This document shows, one piece after another, positions 54,059-62,645 of a DNA stretch of 64,000 bases. The position numbers and the translations under genes were made by a program. Location of the stretch: assembly GCF_003050935.1 (NCBI RefSeq), contig NZ_QAOX01000003.1:248001-312000 (forward strand), given 5' to 3'. The notes under the pieces are model-generated. The model had not been told where the DNA came from, ran no database searches, and saw only the letters and a program-made list of their open reading frames with translations. Within the stretch, counting starts at the first letter, position 1; the number at the start of each line of letters is the position of its first letter. This DNA comes from Luteibacter sp. OK325 (GTDB taxonomy: Bacteria > Pseudomonadota > Gammaproteobacteria > Xanthomonadales > Rhodanobacteraceae).

Positions 54059-54934
54059 CTAGGGCGACGAACGAAACACCACGATGCGATCCGTCGCCGA
54101 CGGGTCGGGGTCGTCACTTCGCAGCCAGGGCATCCGGGCGAAGGTGCGTGCACACGGTCCCAGCACCACGACCCGCAGCGGACGGGAAGCCGCCTCCGCT
54201 TCGATCCTCGCCAGCACGTCCCGCAGCACGCCGCCGAGGAACGGCGTGAACAGATAGAACACGTCCACCCCGGCCAGCCTCGCCTCGCGGGCATCGCCCG
54301 CCACGAACGACACGCCCCCTAAAGCCAGCGCCGAGGCCGCCCGCGCGGCGCTGTCGACGTATGCCGGGTGGCGCTCCACGCCACGCGTACGCGCCCCGGT
54401 AAGAACGTGCACCAGCATCGGCACGTGACCGAGTCCCGAACCCAGGTCGAGCACGATGTCGCCCGCCGAGATCGACGCGCGCCGGATGCCATCCACGATG
54501 TGGCGCGCTGGCGTCGGCTGATAGAACACCATCTCGGGCGGCGGTGAGGGATCGTCTATCTCCGGTTCGTCGATAGCCAGCACGCCCGCGAGCAAGGCAT
54601 CCAGCGCGTCATAATGCTGGCCCGGCGACACCGCGCCGCCAAGCCATGGCGACAACGCCTGCCGCCCTTCGCCAACACGGATGCGTTGGCGCAGATGATC
54701 GAAGAGGTCGCGGTCGATCGCTTCCATCGCCTCGATCAAGCGCTCGGCCCGGTCGCGCGCATCACCGTAGGGCGCACCCACCAGATGCAGGTCGAGCCGG
54801 TCCATCGCGTCCGCGCGATCGACGAATGCCGCCGGTTCGCGCCAGCCTTCGTTTGCCAGCAGTCGGGCGATCCACGTATTCAGTACGGCGCTCTCGCTCA
54901 AGACGCGCGTTCCCGCCACCAGCGACGCCACCAC
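54059..54934 (-). CDS. SAM-dependent methyltransferase-like protein
   Basis: About 291 residues. A Rossmann motif I is clear (IVLDLGSGLGHVPMLVHVLTG, about 160-180), followed by GVERHPAYVDSAARAA (acidic loop) and FVAGDAREA. The N-terminal 110 residues are helical and unlike common methyltransferases. The start is uncertain: GTG 54934 lies 37 nt inside the upstream kinase gene, implying coupling. Substrate unknown. Confidence 0.78.
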   Translation of the reverse strand: MVASLVAGTRVLSESAVLNTWIARLLANEGWREPAAFVDRADAMDRLDLHLVGAPYGDARDRAERLIEAMEAIDRDLFDHLRQRIRVGEGRQALSPWLGGAVSPGQHYDALDALLAGVLAIDEPEIDDPSPPPEMVFYQPTPARHIVDGIRRASISAGDIVLDLGSGLGHVPMLVHVLTGARTRGVERHPAYVDSAARAASALALGGVSFVAGDAREARLAGVDVFYLFTPFLGGVLRDVLARIEAEAASRPLRVVVLGPCARTFARMPWLRSDDPDPSATDRIVVFRSSP

Positions 54935-57900
54935 CCGGCGCGCGAGGGGAAGATCCGGTTCATCGGCGTGCGCACGGTGACTTCGGTGCCACCGTCCGCA
55001 GGCGACGAGAAGATGGCGGTACCACCGATGTTGTGGGCTCGTTCCTGAATACCACGCAGGCCCCAGTGTCCGGCACGGCCACCGCCGCTAAGCACGGCAT
55101 CGTCGATACCGCGGCCATCGTCGCGAACGCGCAACACCAGCTCCCCGCCCTCGGATGCGATCACCACATCGATGCGTGACGCTTCGGCGTGGGCGATCGC
55201 GTTATGCATCGCTTCACGCGCGATGCCGTAAAGCTCGTCGCGCGCCAGCGGGTCCATATCGCGCATATCGATCGCCGCATCCGCCAGTACCAGTACAGGT
55301 ACCGTGTGCTCCGTGGCATAGACGCGCGCGAGTTCCACAAGTGCGACGTCCAGTGCGGACGATTCGCCAGCGTGCCCACGCAGGTCTCGTACGCGATCGC
55401 GCGCTTCCACAAGGGCTTCTTCGGCGCGATCCAGCGCGCTTTCCATCGCAACGCGTAGTGGCTGTTCGGCGGGCACGCGATTGGCGATAGCCTGGAACCG
55501 CATCGTCAGGCCCTGAATGCTCTGCAGCAACGTGTCATGCAACTCACGGGCAATACGCTCGCGCTCGGCGTGGCGTTCGTGCAGGCGCGCACGCAGTTGC
55601 GCTTCCATCCGGCGCATTCGCAGGTAGAAAGCCAGCCACAGCGCGGCGAACGCGACGACCATGCAGATGAGGACGAACCAGGTGGTCTGGAAGAAGGTCG
55701 GCGCGACCACGATCGTGACCGAGGCGCCGTCTTCATTCCACACACCGTCTTCGTTGGCCGCCGTGACCCGAAACCGGTAGCTGCCGGGCGGCGGGTCGGT
55801 GTACACCGCTTCACGCTCCGTCCCCGCTTCGCGCCAGCGTGTGTCGATGCCTTCCATGCGGTAGCGGAAGCGCACGCGCTCGGGCATCGAGAGGCTGGTG
55901 GCCGTGTAGGCAATCCGCAGGCGCTCCGTATGCGCAGGAAGATGTACCGTGGAGGCCACGGGCCAGCTTCCCGTATCGGTGGTGATCGAGCGGATGGATA
56001 CCGGCGGCGGCAGTGGATTGCGCGGCACGTCGGCCGGATCGATCGAAACGACGCCGCTGGTGGTGGCGAACCACAAGCGGCCGTCGTCGGCGACCACGGC
56101 GGTGGGCAGCGGCCGGAACTGGGCCGGCGTGCCGGGAAGCCCGTCCAGTGAATCGAACAGGGTGACCGGTGGGCGATAGGAGGGGTCCTGCAGGGCGCGC
56201 GCCATGTGAGCACCACCGATCCGTGCCACACCCTGCGCGGTATTCGCCCAGAAATCGCCGCGCGCATCGCGCACCAGGCCCGACACGCCACGCAGCGGTT
56301 CGCCCAGCGTGCCCACCGTGTGCGCCTGCCTGCCGACGACAACGCCGATACCGAGCTCGCCACCCAGCCACACCGCGCCACGATCCTCCAGCAGCGCTGT
56401 CACGTTACCTACGGCCAGGCCGTCCGCCGGCCCGAGCACCGTGTCGTGCCCTTCCTCGCGAATGACGATGGTGTTGCGTGCGAAGGCCATCCACAAGCGT
56501 CCCCTGGCATCGTTCATGAGTACCAACGGGGCCGGATCGTTGGCGATCGTCGGCATCGGGTCATGAGCCCATTTGCCGTCGGTGTAGTGGTAGATGCCGG
56601 GTCGGTTGATCGACAACCATGCACCGCCTTTGCCATCACCGACGACAGCCTGTACGCCGGTGTAATCCTCGGCAGGTAGCGGAGCAAAGCGCTCGGGAAC
56701 GCCATCGTGCAGGCGCCAGAGCCCCTGCGGGCCGCCCAGCCAGGTAGCCTCGCGATCACGCGATGCCGCCGTGATCGCTTCCGGAAAATCACCGGGGACC
56801 ACGGCCATCGCATCCACCCGCGTCAACGGGCGGTTCTTCGTGCCGACCCAGACGCCGTGTCCTTGCGCGGCAACCAGCGCGAAGTCGGTCGCGCCCGGCG
56901 ATAGCGGTGCGGGCAGCAGACGACTGACGCGAAAGCGGTCGAGCCCACGACTGCCGCCGACCCAGATGTTGCCTTCGCGATCCTGGATGACCGCACTGAG
57001 ATAGTCGGAGCTGAGCCCCTCGCGCCCGGTGAAACCTTGTCCTGCGGTGCCGCTTGCTTCGATTTGCTGGCGCCGCAGATCGCGCACACGCGGTACGCGG
57101 CGGATGCCGTCGCCAAGCGTGGGCATCCACAAGGCGCCATCGCGATCGAACAGCAGCCCGGCGGAGGAAAGATTGAGGCTGGGGCCGTGGTCCTCGGGAG
57201 GTGACTCGCCGGCCCAGGCAGGCCGCACGCCACCATCGGCTTCGGCCACCCAGATCGTGCCATCCGGCGCTTCGGCGATCCGGTTAACCCGGCCGATCGC
57301 CCGCGTCGCCAGCTCGAAGCGCGTACCGCCCCTGGGCAGCCACGCAAGGGCCTGGTCGGTAGCGACCCACAGGCGCCCTTCGCGATCGACCGTCAGATTG
57401 CGCGCGCGATTGCCCGGCAATCCCATCGATGCGCCCACGACGGACCAGCGCTGTCCGTTCAGGAGAGCCAGTCCATTGAACGTCGCGGCCCAGATGCGGC
57501 CATCCCGGGTGCCATCGATCGCGTAGATAGTGGCCGTGGGCAACCCCGACGAGGCGGCATAGTGCGTGGCGCGGTCGCCCTCGATGAAACTGGCGACGCC
57601 ATAGCGAAAGCCGACCCATAGCCCACCGGAGGGTGGGGCATAAAGCGACGCGACGCTGGAGGCGAGAAAATCACCGCCCTCGCGCGGCCGGTACCGTTCG
57701 AATTTCACGCCGTCGAAGCGGTAAAGACCGGTCTGCGTGCCGAGCCAGAGGTAGCCATCGCTGGTCTGCGCCAGCGCCGTGACCTGGCCGGGCGCGCCTT
57801 CGCGAACGGTCCAGGCGGTGTGATAGAACTGGTCGATCGCGCGGTCGCGACTGTCCGCCGCGCGAACACCGGGTACGACGGCGAGCCAGCCGCCAAGAGC

Positions 57901-57939
57901 CAGCAGTATCCACGCAAGCGCCGCGCGACCGAAACGCAC
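54898..57939 (-). CDS. Beta-propeller sensor histidine kinase (NarL-type)
   Basis: 1013 residues. A signal segment and periplasmic two-component propeller repeats (about 25-640; for example DGYLWLGTQTGLYRFDG, EGRLWVATDQALAWL, EGNIWVGGSRGLDRF), then a Y_Y_Y domain (about 690-755), one membrane helix (FVLICMVVAFAALWLAFYL), a HisKA_3 DHp (RERIARELHDTLLQSIQG) and an HATPase (VRDDGRGIDDA, GHWGLRGIQERA). GTG 57939 begins the signal segment after a GGGGGT. No response regulator is adjacent. It overlaps the methyltransferase by 37 nt. Confidence 0.92.
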   Translation of the reverse strand: MRFGRAALAWILLALGGWLAVVPGVRAADSRDRAIDQFYHTAWTVREGAPGQVTALAQTSDGYLWLGTQTGLYRFDGVKFERYRPREGGDFLASSVASLYAPPSGGLWVGFRYGVASFIEGDRATHYAASSGLPTATIYAIDGTRDGRIWAATFNGLALLNGQRWSVVGASMGLPGNRARNLTVDREGRLWVATDQALAWLPRGGTRFELATRAIGRVNRIAEAPDGTIWVAEADGGVRPAWAGESPPEDHGPSLNLSSAGLLFDRDGALWMPTLGDGIRRVPRVRDLRRQQIEASGTAGQGFTGREGLSSDYLSAVIQDREGNIWVGGSRGLDRFRVSRLLPAPLSPGATDFALVAAQGHGVWVGTKNRPLTRVDAMAVVPGDFPEAITAASRDREATWLGGPQGLWRLHDGVPERFAPLPAEDYTGVQAVVGDGKGGAWLSINRPGIYHYTDGKWAHDPMPTIANDPAPLVLMNDARGRLWMAFARNTIVIREEGHDTVLGPADGLAVGNVTALLEDRGAVWLGGELGIGVVVGRQAHTVGTLGEPLRGVSGLVRDARGDFWANTAQGVARIGGAHMARALQDPSYRPPVTLFDSLDGLPGTPAQFRPLPTAVVADDGRLWFATTSGVVSIDPADVPRNPLPPPVSIRSITTDTGSWPVASTVHLPAHTERLRIAYTATSLSMPERVRFRYRMEGIDTRWREAGTEREAVYTDPPPGSYRFRVTAANEDGVWNEDGASVTIVVAPTFFQTTWFVLICMVVAFAALWLAFYLRMRRMEAQLRARLHERHAERERIARELHDTLLQSIQGLTMRFQAIANRVPAEQPLRVAMESALDRAEEALVEARDRVRDLRGHAGESSALDVALVELARVYATEHTVPVLVLADAAIDMRDMDPLARDELYGIAREAMHNAIAHAEASRIDVVIASEGGELVLRVRDDGRGIDDAVLSGGGRAGHWGLRGIQERAHNIGGTAIFSSPADGGTEVTVRTPMNRIFPSRAGWWRRWWRERAS

Positions 57940-57989
57940 CCCGTTCACCCCCACACCCGTCGAGGTTGCACGATAGCGCGCGCCGGGCT

Positions 57990-58847
57990 TCAGCGCGTAA
58001 GACCGACGTCGCGCAGGAAGGCGAGCGAATCGGCGAGGACACGACCGGCAGCAGGCGAACGCTCCGGTGACGCGAGCACATGCGCGGCATGGTCGTACGC
58101 CACCATGCGACGTTGCGATGCCGGCGTGCCCAGCCATCCGAACGCGTGGCGCATGGCACTGACCGACGTGAGCGTGTCGCGATCGCCCTCCCCGCCATCC
58201 CACATGCCGAAGAACGCCGGGCAGACTATCTCCTGCAGGACTTCAGGCCGCATCCGCTCGATGAACAGGCGGGCGATGGCGCGGTAGGCATCGGTATGTA
58301 CCATCGATGACCAGTAGCGGCGCTGGAAGGTGCTGCGCTCGCCCGGGGAAGCCACGGCGCCCTGGAGCATCACCGCGGCGCGCAGCTGCGCGGGGTCGTG
58401 CACGCGAATGCCGGGCGACCAGGCAACGACGCCGGCGACAACATCCGGCCGGCTCGCCGCCAGGTCGAGCGCCAGCGAAGCACCCATGGACGTACCGACC
58501 AGAAGCACGCGCTCGCCGAGGCGGAGGCCGATGTCGAGCGCGTGCCGGGCCTCGTCGCGCCAGCGCTCCGGTGACGCGCCGGCCATGGCCTCGGGTGCGT
58601 CGCTGCCATGGTCGCTCAGGCGGTTGAGGTAGAGATGGGCGCCAGCGGCGTGCGCGATTTCCCGGTGAGCCGGTGCACCCTCGGCCTGGCTTGCGGTGAA
58701 TCCGTGCAGGTAGACCACGGCCAGCGGCAAGCGGCCATGCGGCACCTCGCCGTGGAAGACGATGCGTGCCTCGTTGTCGGGCTTGATCGCCGCCGCCGCC
58801 AGCTCGCCTTGTTCGATCTCGCGCGCGAGGCAGTCGAGTTCGCTCAC
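57990..58847 (-). CDS. Alpha/beta hydrolase coupled to a hybrid kinase
   Basis: 285 residues with the oxyanion block VVYLHGFTAS (about 45), nucleophile elbow LLVGTSMGASLAL (Ser in GTSMG, about 118), and a C-terminal His in YDHAAHVLASPERS (about 253). No signal peptide, so cytoplasmic. ATG 58847 overlaps the hybrid kinase stop by four bases. An esterase or lipase-like action on a small lipid or ester is likely; coupling to a DSF-sensor-like kinase hints at signal turnover, but that is conjecture. Confidence 0.88.
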   Translation of the reverse strand: MSELDCLAREIEQGELAAAAIKPDNEARIVFHGEVPHGRLPLAVVYLHGFTASQAEGAPAHREIAHAAGAHLYLNRLSDHGSDAPEAMAGASPERWRDEARHALDIGLRLGERVLLVGTSMGASLALDLAASRPDVVAGVVAWSPGIRVHDPAQLRAAVMLQGAVASPGERSTFQRRYWSSMVHTDAYRAIARLFIERMRPEVLQEIVCPAFFGMWDGGEGDRDTLTSVSAMRHAFGWLGTPASQRRMVAYDHAAHVLASPERSPAAGRVLADSLAFLRDVGLTR

Positions 58848-61018
58848 GCGCCGGCATCCGCCGACGAGCGCGTGCCCTGGCGTTGGGCTTCGACGAAACG
58901 GCGCACCGAGCGATCCAGCGCATCCAGTTCGACCACGGCGGCGCGCATGTCACCACCGGCATCGATCAACACGGAGAGGTCGTCGCAGACCCTCGACGCG
59001 CCCGGCACGCCAAGGTTGCCCAGCACGTTACGCAGGGCGTGGATGCATTCGGCCGCCGTGGCGATATCGCGCGACAGCACCGCGTTGCGCAAGGTGTCCA
59101 GGTGGGTCTGCGCAGAGCGCGAACACAGGTCGATGAAGCCCATGTATTCCTCGACACTGGTCAAGGCACGCATCTCATCCAGCGGCGTGCCGGCGGTGCG
59201 GCGTTCCGCTGGCACGTCCTGCAGCGGCTGTTGCCATCCGCGCGCGGTCTCTTCCATGCGCCGTTCCGCCGCGATGGACTCGATCACGTCGAGAAGGCGC
59301 TGCGCGGCGATGGGTTTGGTCAGGTACGCGCGTGCACCCGCCTTGAAGGCAATGCGCACCGCGTCATGGCTGGAATCCGCGCTGAGCATGACGATGGGCG
59401 GTACGCTCTCGGTGCGGCGAATCACGTCGATGCGGCCGAGCACGTCCCAGCCGGAGCTGCCGGGCATGTGCAGATCCATGAAAATGAGGTCGAAGCCGTT
59501 CATGCCCAGGCGCTCGAGCGCTTCGTCGCCATTCGCGCAGAAAACGGCCTGGTGCCCCGCACGCTCGAGAATGCGTCCAACGATCTCGCGGTTGGCCGCG
59601 TTGTCGTCCACCACCAGGCAGCGCTGCGACTCCACGCGCGCCCGGTGATCGTCCAGCAGTTCGACCAGTGGCGTGTCCGCCGCGCTACGCGCACCCGCCG
59701 CCGCACGCGGAAGCGGGAAGCGCCAGGTGAAGACCGACCCACCCAGCGGGTTATCGGTTACATCGAGGCCGCCCTGCATCTGTTCGGACACGTTGCGCAC
59801 GATATACAGGCCCAGGCCCACCCCCTCCTGCCGCCGGCTCTCGCCCGCGCTGAGCTGATGGAAGGGGTCGAAAATGCGCTGCTTGTCGACGTCGGCAATG
59901 CCGATGCCGGTATCCGAAACACTGCACGTGATGGTCGGATCGCGGCCACCGACGCCCTCGTGAAGTTCCACGTGCACGTTGACCGAGCCACCCGGCGGGG
60001 TGAACTTCAAGGCATTGGACGCCAGATTGGAGAGCACCTGCTCGATGCGTCCCGGGTCACCATTGAAGACACCCTCCACCGAGGCATCGCGAGCCAGGCT
60101 GAAGGCGATGCGCCTCTCCGCGGCGAAGGGGCGGCATACCGCGCCCACCGTCGCCAGCACCTCGTCGAAGGCGAACGCCTGGTGGCGCAGCGTGAAACTG
60201 CCCCCCGCGAAGGAGGCCACGTCGAGCACCGCGTTAACCCGGTGCAGGAGCGCGTTGGCGTTGGTCGCCAGCAGCGCGACGAGGCGACGCTGGTCGTCGC
60301 TCATCACGGCGGTGTCGATCAGCGAGGCCGAGTGGATGACCGTGCTCAACGGCGTTCGCATCTCATGACTCATCATCGAGATGAAACGGTGCTGCGCTTC
60401 GCGAGAGGCGATCGCCTCGGCGGACACCTCGCGCAGCGCATCCATCATCCGGTACAGCGTCATCGGCAGGACGATCACCAGGGCCAGCGCGTACAGCGCA
60501 TAGGCGGGCCGTCCGATCCAGTAGCCATCCGGCGCACTGACCAGCAGGATCGCCACGGAGGCGACCACGCCGGCGGCGAAGGCCCGGCGGCTGTACCGCA
60601 CCCCCACGGCGACCGACAGGAACGGCAGCACGGCGGTCACCGTGATCACCAGCATGAAGGCGGCCTTGAGCAGCAGCGCGACCATGACGAAGTTGGCCAC
60701 GCTGCCTATCACGTCGATCGTGCTGCTCTGGCCTTCCTGTTGCGCCCGGATAAACAGCATCCACAGAGTGCTTACCGCGAACAGGGCGAGCGCGACCGGG
60801 AAGACACGATGCGCTTCGAGCGCCATGGTGGTGGGGCCGTGAAGCCAGGCGGCGGTCCAGATGACCACGAAGCCGAGGATGACCGTGCGCATGAGCGATA
60901 CGCGGTACTCGCGGAAGCTCGCCACGATGCGGTCGATGCGGGGATTGCGCAGCCGCTCGGCAACCTCGCTCAGCATTACCGGTTCGGGGCGATTAAAGCT
61001 GCCGCCATCGATCTTCAT
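58844..61018 (-). CDS. RpfC-like hybrid sensor histidine kinase
   Basis: 724 residues. N-terminal membrane region with about five to six helices (about 42-205), a short linker, DHp FISMMSHEMRTPLSTVIHS (phospho-His about 222), HATPase (NLASNALKFTPPGG, VSDTGIGIA, GVGLGLYIV), a receiver (RCLVVDDNAANREIVGRIL, DLIFMDLHMPGSSG; Asp about 531), and a C-terminal Hpt-like helix bundle with CIHALRNVLGNLG. This order is that of RpfC, the diffusible-signal-factor sensor of xanthomonads. No rpfF/rpfG lies in the window, so it may be a paralog. Confidence 0.9.
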   Translation of the reverse strand: MKIDGGSFNRPEPVMLSEVAERLRNPRIDRIVASFREYRVSLMRTVILGFVVIWTAAWLHGPTTMALEAHRVFPVALALFAVSTLWMLFIRAQQEGQSSTIDVIGSVANFVMVALLLKAAFMLVITVTAVLPFLSVAVGVRYSRRAFAAGVVASVAILLVSAPDGYWIGRPAYALYALALVIVLPMTLYRMMDALREVSAEAIASREAQHRFISMMSHEMRTPLSTVIHSASLIDTAVMSDDQRRLVALLATNANALLHRVNAVLDVASFAGGSFTLRHQAFAFDEVLATVGAVCRPFAAERRIAFSLARDASVEGVFNGDPGRIEQVLSNLASNALKFTPPGGSVNVHVELHEGVGGRDPTITCSVSDTGIGIADVDKQRIFDPFHQLSAGESRRQEGVGLGLYIVRNVSEQMQGGLDVTDNPLGGSVFTWRFPLPRAAAGARSAADTPLVELLDDHRARVESQRCLVVDDNAANREIVGRILERAGHQAVFCANGDEALERLGMNGFDLIFMDLHMPGSSGWDVLGRIDVIRRTESVPPIVMLSADSSHDAVRIAFKAGARAYLTKPIAAQRLLDVIESIAAERRMEETARGWQQPLQDVPAERRTAGTPLDEMRALTSVEEYMGFIDLCSRSAQTHLDTLRNAVLSRDIATAAECIHALRNVLGNLGVPGASRVCDDLSVLIDAGGDMRAAVVELDALDRSVRRFVEAQRQGTRSSADAGA

Positions 61019-61160
61019 TACCGCCCGGTCCGCCCCCTCCCCTGATAGCTGCCTAGTCTAGGACCTGTGCGGGTGGTGGCAAGTGGGGGTTGCGGAGACG
61101 GTGCCCCGTAAACGCTTACATTGGCGTTCGGGCGCGAATTAACCGATTTCAGCCATCAGA

Positions 61161-62024
61161 CTAACCGGGCTTTGCCACTTTTGGCGTCCTGACCGACTTC
61201 TTCGCGGCTGTCTTTCTGGCTACGGCCTTCCTGGCCGCTGGCTTCCCCGACGCCGCGCCCAGTTCAACCCAGGTGGGCGCGTGATCGCTGGCCTTGGGCA
61301 GGTCGCGCACCCAGCGGTCCACGTTGGCGTCCTTCAACCGGGCGGCGAGGTCCCTCGACAGGAGCAGGTGATCGATGCGTAGGCCCCGATCACGGGGCCA
61401 GTGCTGGCGGAAGTAATCCCAGAACGTATAGATGCGCTCATCGGGGTGCGCCGCCCGCAGGGCGTCTGTCCAGCCCTGAGCCAGAAGGCGCTCATACGCC
61501 GCCCGGCTCTCCGGCTGGAGCAAGGCGTCACGGCGCCAGCCCTTGGGGTCGTAGATGTCTTCGTCGGTAGGCACGACGTTGTAGTCACCGGCCAGGACCA
61601 CGGGATGCCCGCTTTTCACCAGCGCGCCCGCATGGCGCACGAAGCGCTCGAACCAGGCCAGCTTGTAGTCGAACCTGGGACCCGGCTGGGGATTGCCGTT
61701 GGGCAGGTAGAGGCAACCGACGAGGACGCCGTGGGCCGCCGCTTCCAGGTAACGACTCTGGGTGTCCTTTACGTCGCCGGGCAGGCCACGACGGCTCTCG
61801 ACGGGGTCCACACCTTTGGCCAGGATCGCCACCCCGTTCCAGGCCGATTGGCCGGACCAAAGGGCACCGTACCCGGCGTCGTTGATCGCGTCGACGGGAA
61901 AGGCAACATCCGTCGACTTGAGTTCCTGCAGGCAGGCAATATCCGGCGCCTCCCGCTCCAACCAGGCCAGCAGATGGTCCAGCCGCGAGCGGATACCGTT
62001 GACGTTGAAGGTGGCGATCTTCAT
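61161..62024 (-). CDS. xthA: Exodeoxyribonuclease III with basic C-terminal tail
   Basis: 287 residues. Endonuclease/exonuclease/phosphatase fold: MKIATFNVNGIRSRLDHLLAWL, LQELKSTD (catalytic Glu), VVLAGDYNVVPTDEDI and the C-terminal RIDHLLLSRDL plus SDHAPTWVEL (His). It repairs AP sites and 3' blocks. ATG 62024 matches the family start. After the catalytic end (about 260) comes a Lys/Ala/Pro-rich tail (KPAARKAVARKTAAKKSVRT and so on) not seen in the E. coli enzyme. Confidence 0.93.
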   Translation of the reverse strand: MKIATFNVNGIRSRLDHLLAWLEREAPDIACLQELKSTDVAFPVDAINDAGYGALWSGQSAWNGVAILAKGVDPVESRRGLPGDVKDTQSRYLEAAAHGVLVGCLYLPNGNPQPGPRFDYKLAWFERFVRHAGALVKSGHPVVLAGDYNVVPTDEDIYDPKGWRRDALLQPESRAAYERLLAQGWTDALRAAHPDERIYTFWDYFRQHWPRDRGLRIDHLLLSRDLAARLKDANVDRWVRDLPKASDHAPTWVELGAASGKPAARKAVARKTAAKKSVRTPKVAKPG

Positions 62025-62081
62025 GGCGGGCAATGTCCGGCAGCCCCAGTCGACGCCCGGTGACGGGACACAGCAACTCCC

Positions 62082-62198
62082 TGCGGGAGCCGCTTCACGG
62101 TGGGAGCCGCTTCATGGTGGGAGCCGCTTCAGCGGCGATGGGTGCTTGCCTCGACCTGGCCCGCTGCCGCGGGATCGCCGGCATAGCCGGCTCCCACA
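62082..62198. repeat. Degenerate REP cluster
   Basis: Two truncated REP heads (GGGAGCCGCTTCACGG, GGGAGCCGCTTCATGG) run in tandem into a composite element that has the core ACCTGGCCCGCTGCCGCGGG and ends with a GCCGGCATAGCCGGCTCC variant. It lies upstream of xthA. Confidence 0.85.
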
Positions 62199-62645
62199 AG
62201 TTCAGCTCTGCCCTGGGTGCTCGGGCTGGCACAAGATTTGCCACGATCCAACGATGTGCACGATTTGTGAACGCGAAATACCAAACCACCCCTTTATTCC
62301 GGTTTTTTTTGCGACCCCCGAGAGCGTGCGCTTACGCAATTTCGGCAAGACTGACTAAACACAAAAACTCGCTCAAATACCCATAGTTACACCGTTTTCT
62401 GCTGCGCCGCGCCATGGCGTTTAGACGGCTGGACGGCCATCCAAACGTCCGTTCGGACCTCTGGACAACGACTGAGGCCTCGTGTAAACCGTAAGACCAG
62501 TTCATTTGGATCGAGACAAATGAACGGATCAGCGACGGAGCGCGGGGAGGGGTCTTCGAGGCTCCATGCGCGGCGAAAGGCGGGGGCCTGTCGCCGCGGT
62601 CCCGTGCTGCCGTCATTTCGGGACAAAAGACATTTCGGGGAAGGC
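62199..62645. other. Long leader of the TonB-dependent receptor
   Basis: About 445 nt with no ORF that looks real. GGGG-AAGG precedes the receptor ATG. A GTCCGTTCGGAC palindrome lies at about 62443-62454. The length leaves room for a regulated promoter or structured 5' UTR, but none is identified. Confidence 0.45.

Noticed and set aside
58844-61018. Naming the hybrid kinase rpfC
   Set aside because: Domain order fits, but rpfF and rpfG are not nearby and the N-terminal membrane part was not matched residue by residue.
62443-62454. GTCCGTTCGGAC palindrome as an operator for the TonB receptor
   Set aside because: It is short and single; such palindromes are expected by chance in GC-rich DNA.
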